DNA of 5,106 nucleotides, taken from Oscillospiraceae bacterium. GTDB lineage: Bacteria > Bacillota > Clostridia > Oscillospirales > Oscillospiraceae. The number at the start of each line of letters is the position of its first letter. Within the stretch, counting starts at the first letter, position 1. The stretch covers positions 1-5,106 of the forward strand of contig JAFZQQ010000217.1 in NCBI GenBank assembly GCA_017620315.1. The letters are read 5' to 3'. Of the stretch, positions 1 through 4,198 are shown piece by piece. Both the position numbers and the translations under genes were made by a program. A model generated the notes under the pieces. That model had not been told where the DNA came from. It did not search any database and saw nothing but the letters and a program-made list of their open reading frames with translations.

Positions 1-132
1 AGCTTCGCCGCGGGAGCGATGCTGTATGTGGTCGTTACGGAGCTGGTCCCGCAGTCCGGCACGCGCGCCGGCGCATGCTGGTACCTCGCGGGCTTTCTCA
101 TCATGATGGTGCTGGACGTCGCGCTGGGATAG
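1..132 (+). CDS. ZIP-family metal transporter, C-terminal fragment
   Basis: This is the last 43 codons of a gene that begins before the window, read in frame from base 1 to the TAG at 130-132. The fragment starts SFAAGAMLYVVVTELVP and ends with a hydrophobic helix closing in MMVLDVALG. Both match the end of ZIP (zinc/iron permease) proteins of the ZupT/GufA type: a small-residue-rich helix carrying a conserved Glu just before a Pro (here E14 and P17), a short external loop, then a final membrane helix ending in an LDxxLG-like motif. Such proteins import Zn2+ and other divalent metals across the cytoplasmic membrane. The metal-binding helix 4 and the His-rich loop lie outside the window, so metal preference cannot be judged. 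The gene ends nine bases before an intrinsic terminator. The family call rests only on these two helices. Confidence 0.8.
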   Translation, partial: SFAAGAMLYVVVTELVPQSGTRAGACWYLAGFLIMMVLDVALG

Positions 133-140
133 AACGATTT

Positions 141-174
141 CACCCCGCATAGGCTGTATGCGGGGTGATTTTTT
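141..174 (+). terminator. Intrinsic terminator after the ZIP transporter gene
   Basis: A perfect 10-bp stem (CACCCCGCAT at 141-150 with ATGCGGGGTG at 158-167) closes a 7-base loop and is followed by one A and six T (169-174). This is a textbook Rho-independent terminator for the upstream gene. Unusually, it overlaps the translation start region of the next gene: the right arm contains that gene's Shine-Dalgarno, and the start codon begins in the T-tract. Confidence 0.88.
162..168 (+). promoter_or_regulatory. Shine-Dalgarno of the yaaH-like gene, inside the terminator stem
   Basis: GGGGTGA at 162-168 sits four bases before a TTG codon at 173. It is the only good ribosome binding site near the start of the GH18 gene and it decides in favour of TTG 173 over the in-frame ATG at 158, which lies in the hairpin and has no ribosome binding site before it. 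In a read-through transcript this site would be paired in the terminator hairpin and so masked. Confidence 0.65.
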
Positions 175-1459
175 GGATATCTATGTGGTGCGGCCCGGGG
201 ACACGCTCTACTCCGTCGCGCGGAGCTTCGGCGTTTCCCCGGCGCTGCTTGCGGGGATGAACGGAGCGGATATACGCTCGCAGCTCGTTGTCGGGCAGAC
301 GCTGGTGGTGAGATACCCGTCGCTGGTGCACACGGCCGCGCCGGGGGACACGCTCTACTCCGTCGCGCGGCGCTATGGGCTCGACATGCGTACGCTCTGG
401 CGGAACAACTTCTCCCTCGGCGGGCGGGAGTTTTTGCGCGCCGGCGAGGAGCTTGTGATCGGGTATGCAGACGACGAGCGCCTCGGCGCGGCGTATGCCA
501 ACGGCTACGCCTATCCCTTTATCGGCGGCGCGCTGCTGGACTCGACGCTGCCGTATCTCACCTATCTCACGCCGTTCACCTATGGCATAACGGCGGACGG
601 CTCGCTGCTGCCGCTCGACGACGGCGCGCTGCTCACAGCCGCCGGGCAGCGCGGCGCCGCCGCGCTGCTGCACCTTTCGTCGTTGACCGAAAACGGCGGT
701 TTTTCAAGCGAGAGGGCGCTTGCGCTGCTCGAAAGCCCGGAAATGCAGGAGGGGCTCATCCGCGAGCTTGAAGCGCTGCTGCGGCAGAAGGGCTATTCGG
801 GGCTCGATGTGGATTTCGAGTTCATCCCCGCCCGCGCCCGCACGCTCTACGCGGACTTCATCCACCGCCTGCGCGATACGCTCGGCGCGTTGGGCTGGCA
901 CGTGACGGTGGCGCTAGCGCCGAAGACCCGTGCGGATCAGCCGGGGCTTTTGTACGAGGCGCACGACTACGCCCTGCTCGGCGAGGCGGCGGACTCGGTG
1001 CTGCTGATGACCTATGAGTGGGGCTACACCTACGGCCCGCCGATGGCGGTCGCTCCACTGCCGCAGGTGCGCGCGGTGCTGGACTATGCCGTGAGCGAGA
1101 TCCCGCGCGATAAAATATTCCTCGGCGTGCCGCTTTACGGCTACGACTGGCCGCTGCCCTACGTCCGCGGAGAGACGCGCGCCGACTCGCTCTCGCCGCA
1201 GTACGCGCTGGAGCTCGCCCTTGAGCGCCGGGCGGAGATACTCTACGACGAAACGGCGCGCTCGCCGTACTATTTCTATACCGACCGCGGCGGACGGCGG
1301 CACGTCGTCTGGTTCGAGGACGCGCGCAGCATTGACGCAAAGCTCCGCCTCGTCGCGGAGTATGGACTTCGCGGCGTGGGCTACTGGAGCCTGACGCGCG
1401 CCATGCCGCAAAACTGGACGATCCTCAACGCGCTGTACGACGTTGTGACGCAGGCATAG
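173..1459 (+). CDS. yaaH: LysM-LysM-GH18 spore-wall glycosylase (YaaH/SleL-like)
   Basis: The product is 428 residues, the usual length for YaaH/SleL, which are spore-associated N-acetylglucosaminidases acting on cortex peptidoglycan during germination. There is no signal peptide, as in mother-cell-made spore proteins. Two LysM domains (about 3-46 and 51-97) bind glycan. A GH18 barrel (about 110-425) carries the catalytic motif GLDVDFE (210-216) with D212, D214 and acid/base E216. The first Asp of the full GH18 consensus DxxDxDxE is Ser209 here. Family signatures follow: LLMTYEWGYTYGPPMAVAPL (277-296), GVPLYGYDW (318-326), VVWFED (378-383) and GLRGVGYW (398-405). I chose TTG 173 because it gives the typical MDIYVVRPGDTLYS start and has a Shine-Dalgarno at 162-168; an ATG at 158 would add five residues from the terminator hairpin. 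The gene stands alone and converges on hsp20. Exact substrate and the paralogue assignment (YaaH, SleL, YdhD) are inference. Confidence 0.88.
   Translation: MDIYVVRPGDTLYSVARSFGVSPALLAGMNGADIRSQLVVGQTLVVRYPSLVHTAAPGDTLYSVARRYGLDMRTLWRNNFSLGGREFLRAGEELVIGYADDERLGAAYANGYAYPFIGGALLDSTLPYLTYLTPFTYGITADGSLLPLDDGALLTAAGQRGAAALLHLSSLTENGGFSSERALALLESPEMQEGLIRELEALLRQKGYSGLDVDFEFIPARARTLYADFIHRLRDTLGALGWHVTVALAPKTRADQPGLLYEAHDYALLGEAADSVLLMTYEWGYTYGPPMAVAPLPQVRAVLDYAVSEIPRDKIFLGVPLYGYDWPLPYVRGETRADSLSPQYALELALERRAEILYDETARSPYYFYTDRGGRRHVVWFEDARSIDAKLRLVAEYGLRGVGYWSLTRAMPQNWTILNALYDVVTQA
197..370 (+). repeat. 27-base exact direct repeat in the two LysM modules
   Basis: Bases 197-223 and 344-370 are identical over 27 positions and encode the same nine residues, GDTLYSVAR (residues 9-17 and 58-66). 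The copies are 147 bases apart, exactly 49 codons. Identity includes synonymous sites, while the flanking codons have diverged. This fits internal duplication or gene conversion of the LysM core. Confidence 0.9.
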
Positions 1460-1481
1460 AATACCTCATCCCGCGCATGGC

Positions 1482-1515
1482 AAAAGCCCCGCCTCCGGTT
1501 TCGGAAGCGGGGCTT
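1482..1515 (-). terminator. Terminator of hsp20, between convergent genes
   Basis: AAGCCCCGC (1484-1492) pairs with GCGGGGCTT (1507-1515); after one C/A mismatch, four more pairs (1494-1497 with 1502-1505) close a 4-base loop. Read on the minus strand, the stem is followed by a short T run (1485-1482), so it best serves hsp20, whose stop is 16 bases away. It has no T-tract on the plus strand but may still help end the yaaH transcript, which stops at 1459. No other terminator for yaaH is visible. Confidence 0.7.
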
Positions 1516-1530
1516 GAACGATGTGGGGTA

Positions 1531-2001
1531 TTACTGGATCTCGATGCGTCTTGCGCTGGAGACCGTCTGCTGCTTCTTGGGCATGGTCAGCTTCAGCACG
1601 CCGTCGGTGTACTCCGCCTTCAAACCGCTCTCCTCGATTCCGCTGATGTCGAAGGAACGCTGATAGCTGCCGTAGCTGCGCTCGCAGCGGAGGTAGTTGC
1701 CCTCCTTGTCCTTCTCCTCGTGCTCGCTGTGACGCTCGGCGCTGATGGTCATCGTCTCGCCGTCGAGGTCGATGTGGATGTCCTCCTTCTTGAAGCCGGG
1801 CAGGTCTGCCTCAAGCAGATAGCTGTCGCCCTTGTCCTGAATGTCGGTTTTGAACTCGGTGAGGCCGAACTCGCGCGCCGCCGGCGCGAAGGGGCGTCCG
1901 CCGAAGAAGGCGCGCTCCATCTCCTCCATCTCGCGGAAGGGGTCGTAGGGACGCATACCGCGGTTTCCTCTGTGCTCAAAAGGTCTAAGCTCAAACATCA
2001 T
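1531..2001 (-). CDS. hsp20: Small heat-shock protein, Hsp20 / alpha-crystallin family
   Basis: The product is a 156-residue cytosolic holdase chaperone that binds unfolding proteins without ATP and hands them to DnaK or GroEL. A short N-terminal arm with DPFREMEEMERAFF (20-33) precedes the alpha-crystallin domain (about 48-143). Visible signatures are ADLPGFKKEDI (65-75), DLDGETMTISAER (78-90) and GVLKLTMPK (134-142, the usual GVLxLxxPK). The C-terminal IEI (153-155) is the IxI anchor that joins dimers into larger oligomers. The start is set by AGGAGG at 2012-2007; it precedes two adjacent Met codons, at 2001 (5-base gap) and 1998 (8-base gap), and either could be used. The frame stays open upstream to 2112, but that extension has no ribosome binding site and does not resemble Hsp20. 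The gene is transcribed alone, with a roughly 130-base leader after a CIRCE operator, so HrcA repression is expected. Confidence 0.95.
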   Translation of the reverse strand: MMFELRPFEHRGNRGMRPYDPFREMEEMERAFFGGRPFAPAAREFGLTEFKTDIQDKGDSYLLEADLPGFKKEDIHIDLDGETMTISAERHSEHEEKDKEGNYLRCERSYGSYQRSFDISGIEESGLKAEYTDGVLKLTMPKKQQTVSSARRIEIQ

Positions 2002-2006
2002 AAATT

Positions 2007-2012
2007 CCTCCT
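2007..2012 (-). promoter_or_regulatory. Shine-Dalgarno of hsp20
   Basis: AGGAGG on the minus strand, within an A-rich run, lies 5 bases before the ATG at 2001 and 8 bases before the ATG at 1998. It rules out the longer in-frame start at 2112. I found no pyrimidine-rich partner in the leader that would clearly mask it as an RNA thermometer. Confidence 0.85.
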
Positions 2013-2136
2013 TTTTTATGTAGGCCGCATAGCGGTGGTTTACGGTTCCTCCGGGTTTCTTTTCCCTCGGATCGATTACGAGTATACCCATGAGCTGTGA
2101 ATAAAAATACATCTTTTTGTGAACTGACTGTGAATT

Positions 2137-2163
2137 TTAGCACTCGCACGATGGGAGTGCTAA
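2137..2163. promoter_or_regulatory. CIRCE element (HrcA operator)
   Basis: TTAGCACTC (2137-2145), nine bases, then GAGTGCTAA (2155-2163) is a perfect match to the CIRCE consensus TTAGCACTC-N9-GAGTGCTAA. The palindrome extends to 13 bp per arm (2133-2145 and 2155-2167). CIRCE is the binding site of the heat-shock repressor HrcA and classically controls groESL and dnaK operons. Here it lies just downstream of the likely hsp20 promoter on the minus strand, in the position where HrcA blocks transcription. It also lies about 40 bases upstream of the divergent lipoprotein promoter. Confidence 0.97.
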
Positions 2164-2166
2164 AAT

Positions 2167-2195
2167 TGTTTAAAGAAAAATGAAAAATATTTCAA
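2167..2195 (-). promoter_or_regulatory. Candidate sigma-A promoter of hsp20
   Basis: On the minus strand, TTGAAA (2195-2190) is followed after 17 bases by TAAACA (2172-2167). The -35 is good but the -10 matches only half of TATAAT. Support comes from position: the CIRCE element begins immediately downstream, as at known HrcA-controlled promoters. An alternative -10 in the same T-rich stretch is possible. Confidence 0.42.
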
Positions 2196-2203
2196 GTAAT
2201 TTA

Positions 2204-2232
2204 TAGCCAAAGCGAAAAAATACTGATATAAT
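2204..2232 (+). promoter_or_regulatory. Sigma-A promoter of the lipoprotein-cdd operon
   Basis: TAGCCA (2204-2209; four of six match TTGACA), a 17-base spacer, and a perfect TATAAT (2227-2232) preceded by TGA, which makes an extended -10. Transcription would start near 2239, giving a leader of about 50 bases before the ATG at 2289. It is divergent from the hsp20 promoter. Confidence 0.72.
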
Positions 2233-2288
2233 ACTCAAGATTGATAGCGGCGTTTTGGCCGCAATACGAGAGGAAGGTCTTGAAGCCG

Positions 2289-3602
2289 ATGAAACGAATG
2301 ATTGCGCTGCTTCTGTCGCTTGTCTGTGTGCTCAGCCTGTTTGCCGCCTGCGGGAAAAAGCAGACCGCCGAGAGCGGTGAAAAACCGCCGCAGCCCTCGA
2401 GCGGGGCTCCGGCGCAGGGGGATACTCAGTCTGCCGGCGATCCCGCGGCCGCCGAGCCCGAACCGGAGCCCGAGCCCGAGCCGGTCTATGTCGACCCCTA
2501 TGAAGCGGTGAAAAACTACTGGAAGCCCGAGCAGCTTACGCAGGCGTGGGGGCCGGATCAGATCGTGGAGCATCTTTTCTTCCACCCGATCATCGCATAT
2601 CCCAAGTATGCCTTCCATGAATGCAGCGCCTCACAGGCGCAGCGCTACGGCCTGGACGACTGGATGTGCACGGTGGACGAGTACAACAAGATCCTCCAGA
2701 GCGTTTACGACAAGGGCTATATCCTCGTTCGCATGGAGGACGTTTGGAGCGAGTACACCACCGACAGCGGCGAGCAGCGCATGAAGCGCAACACGCTCAT
2801 GCTGCCCGAGGGCAAAAAGCCGCTTGTGATCTCCTTTGACGACGTGAACTATTATCCCTACATGCTTGAGGAGGGCTTTACCTCGAAGCTTGTCATCGGT
2901 GATGACGGCGAGGTATGGGCGGAGTGCAAGGACCCCTACACCGGCGAGATATTCAACACCAAGGAGCTTGACGCCACGCCGATACTGGACCAGTTCGTCT
3001 ATGCCCATCCGGACTTTTCACTAAACGGTGCGAAAGCGATCTTTTCGCTGACCGGCTATTACGGCATCCTCGGCTATCGCACGCAGGATGACCGCGACAT
3101 CGCCAAGGACAGCCCCGACCGCCCCGCGTTCGACGCGAACCGCGCCGCCGAGATCGAGGCGGTCAAGCCGGTCATAGCCCGACTCAAGGAGACCGGCTGG
3201 ACCTTCGGAAGCCACACGTGGGGCCACATCCGCCTGAGCAAGCCGCTTCAGACCGTTATCAACGACACGGAGCGCTGGGAGGACGAGGTCGGTTCGCTCG
3301 TCGGGCCGACGCAGATCCTGTTCTATCCGCACGGCGGACGCCCGGACGGCGACGACTGGCACCAGACCGGCGAAAACTTCAAATACCTGCAAAGCAAGGG
3401 CTTCCGCATTTTCGCGAGCGTCGGCATCAACTCGTTCAGCTACATAAAGAAGGATATCTGCGCGGTCATCTGCGACCGCCTGCATCCGGACGGAACGACC
3501 TTCCGCCACTCGCGCGAGAGGTATCTGCAATTCTATGACGCGAAGGATATCATGGACGTCGACGTCCGGCCCAAGGATGAGAACCACACCATAGACTGGT
3601 AA
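2289..3602 (+). CDS. Polysaccharide-deacetylase-like (NodB) lipoprotein
   Basis: The 437-residue precursor has a lipoprotein signal peptide (1-20: KR, a hydrophobic core, then LFAAC) with acylated Cys21; the -3 residue is Phe18 rather than the commoner Leu. A disordered linker rich in Pro, Ala and Gly follows, ending in an EP repeat (56-65). The catalytic domain carries metal and active-site motifs of NodB deacetylases, which remove acetyl groups from wall or capsule sugars: ISFDD (181-185, usually TFDDG), SHTWGH with H309 and H313, and LFYPHGG (344-350). Spacing from FDD to the His motif is about 125 residues, far longer than in compact NodB domains. It should act outside the membrane, tethered to it. 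The ATG at 2289 has AGGAAGG 11 bases upstream; a TTG at 2241 would add 16 residues ahead of the signal peptide with no ribosome binding site. It is likely co-transcribed with cdd. The substrate is unknown and activity is inferred. Confidence 0.85.
   Translation: MKRMIALLLSLVCVLSLFAACGKKQTAESGEKPPQPSSGAPAQGDTQSAGDPAAAEPEPEPEPEPVYVDPYEAVKNYWKPEQLTQAWGPDQIVEHLFFHPIIAYPKYAFHECSASQAQRYGLDDWMCTVDEYNKILQSVYDKGYILVRMEDVWSEYTTDSGEQRMKRNTLMLPEGKKPLVISFDDVNYYPYMLEEGFTSKLVIGDDGEVWAECKDPYTGEIFNTKELDATPILDQFVYAHPDFSLNGAKAIFSLTGYYGILGYRTQDDRDIAKDSPDRPAFDANRAAEIEAVKPVIARLKETGWTFGSHTWGHIRLSKPLQTVINDTERWEDEVGSLVGPTQILFYPHGGRPDGDDWHQTGENFKYLQSKGFRIFASVGINSFSYIKKDICAVICDRLHPDGTTFRHSRERYLQFYDAKDIMDVDVRPKDENHTIDW
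2454..2483 (+). repeat. Hexanucleotide repeat coding for an EP linker
   Basis: Five imperfect GAGCCC-type units encode EPEPEPEPEP (residues 56-65 of the lipoprotein). The linker lifts the catalytic domain off the membrane into the wall. Changes in unit number would keep the reading frame. Confidence 0.8.
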
Positions 3603-3607
3603 GGAGG
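3601..3607 (+). promoter_or_regulatory. Shine-Dalgarno of cdd, overlapping the upstream stop
   Basis: AAGGAGG at 3601-3607 shares two bases with the TAA stop of the lipoprotein gene (3600-3602) and lies 7 bases before the cdd ATG. This tight packing supports co-transcription and possibly translational coupling. Confidence 0.85.
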
Positions 3608-3614
3608 AAAAACC

Positions 3615-4013
3615 ATGGCAACCGAAAAGGAACTGATCGAAAAGGCTGTCGCCATGCTTGAGCTGTCGTACTGCCCGTATTCCAACTTCCCCGTCGGCGC
3701 GGCGCTCGAATGCGAGGATGGCGCGGTCTACACCGGCTGCAACATCGAGAACGCGAGCTACGGCCTGTCGAACTGCGCCGAGCGCACGGCGGCGTTCAAG
3801 GCGGTGAGCGAGGGACACAGAAAATTCAAGCGCATCGTCATCGCGGGCAGGTGCGAGGACTATTGCTGGCCCTGCGGCGCGTGCCGTCAGGTGCTCAACG
3901 AGTTCGGCCCCGACATGGAGGTCATCTGTCTCAACGCAAAGGGCGAGGCTGCGCACACGACGCTCAAAGAGCTCCTGCCCCACGCGGTCGACTCCGTCTG
4001 GCTCGGAAACTGA
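3615..4013 (+). CDS. cdd: Cytidine deaminase
   Basis: The product is a 132-residue cytosolic enzyme of pyrimidine salvage that converts cytidine and deoxycytidine to uridine and deoxyuridine. The length is typical of the small homotetrameric class (about 130-136 residues). Zinc ligands and catalytic Glu are clear: C54-A-E56 (in NCAERTA) and P86-C87-G88-A89-C90 (in PCGACRQ). YSNFPVGAAL (22-31) and TGCNIENASYG (40-50) are the nucleoside-binding signatures, with N43 and E45 expected to hold the ribose. The ATG at 3615 follows a strong Shine-Dalgarno. It lies 12 bases after the lipoprotein gene and is the last gene before a strong terminator, so the two form an operon from the promoter at 2204-2232. 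No internal promoter is evident. Why it is paired with a secreted deacetylase is unclear. Confidence 0.97.
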   Translation: MATEKELIEKAVAMLELSYCPYSNFPVGAALECEDGAVYTGCNIENASYGLSNCAERTAAFKAVSEGHRKFKRIVIAGRCEDYCWPCGACRQVLNEFGPDMEVICLNAKGEAAHTTLKELLPHAVDSVWLGN

Positions 4014-4029
4014 ACGAAAAAAGAATCAG

Positions 4030-4080
4030 AGGCTGCTGCAAATTGTGCGAAGTGCGAATTTGCAGCAGCCTTCTTTTTTT
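4030..4080 (+). terminator. Strong intrinsic terminator of the lipoprotein-cdd operon
   Basis: A stem of 14 perfect pairs, plus one outer A-T pair, joins 4030-4044 to 4057-4071 around a 12-base loop, followed by a T-rich tail (4071-4080). An A-rich run before the stem (4018-4024) would act as a T-tract on the other strand, so the site could work both ways, although no minus-strand gene reaches it here. The loop contains GTGCGA twice. Confidence 0.93.
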
Positions 4081-4102
4081 GCTGCGACTGGCCGATTGGC
4101 GG

Positions 4103-4131
4103 GGGACAGCTCCTTCGCGCCGTGATAAACT
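4103..4131 (+). promoter_or_regulatory. Weak candidate promoter of the surface-protein gene
   Basis: GGGACA (4103-4108), a 17-base spacer and TAAACT (4126-4131) preceded by TGA form a possible extended -10 promoter. Each hexamer matches only four of six consensus bases. It is the best candidate in the 118-base gap between the cdd terminator and this gene, and it overlaps the left arms of the inverted repeats described at 4118-4178. Confidence 0.3.
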
Positions 4132-4178
4132 GTCAAAGCTAACTTGGGGAGATTTGACACTCCCGCGCGATCACGGCG
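4118..4178 (+). repeat. Nested inverted repeats upstream of the surface-protein gene
   Basis: An outer perfect 9-bp pair, CGCCGTGAT (4118-4126) and ATCACGGCG (4170-4178), encloses an inner perfect 7-bp pair, TGTCAAA (4131-4137) and TTTGACA (4153-4159). A third pair, GGGAG (4147-4151) and CTCCC (4160-4164), would place TTTGACA in its loop and so cannot form together with the inner pair. The right outer arm ends five bases before the Shine-Dalgarno at 4184-4189. There is no T-tract after it, so it is not a terminator. It could be an operator or a leader RNA structure. I recognise no known riboswitch in it. Confidence 0.6.
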
Positions 4179-4198
4179 AAAAAAGGAGGAACGGAAGA

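Noticed and set aside
158..172. In-frame ATG at 158 as the start of the yaaH-like gene
   Set aside because: It lies in the terminator hairpin, has no Shine-Dalgarno before it, and adds five residues not typical of the family; TTG 173 has a good ribosome binding site and gives the expected N-terminus.
1477..2100. Long plus-strand open frame antisense to hsp20
   Set aside because: It is a Val/Leu/Ala-rich shadow of a well-supported gene, with no ribosome binding site or domain.
2002..2112. Extension of hsp20 to a start at 2112 (or the Met at 2091)
   Set aside because: Neither start has a ribosome binding site, the added residues do not resemble Hsp20, and a strong AGGAGG directly precedes the ATG pair at 2001 and 1998.
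3021..3983. Long minus-strand open frame across the lipoprotein and cdd genes
   Set aside because: It spans two recognised genes on the other strand, has Arg/Val/Ala-rich shadow composition and no recognisable motif; it is expected in GC-rich DNA.
4118..4178. Invertible promoter controlling surface-protein phase variation
   Set aside because: The arms are only 9 and 7 bases with about 43 bases between the outer pair, too short for known invertible elements, and no recombinase gene is in view.
4118..4178. Cyclic-di-GMP (GEMM) or other known riboswitch
   Set aside because: A CAAAGCTA stretch is faintly similar to part of GEMM, but the conserved GGCAAACC half and the tetraloop-receptor features are missing.
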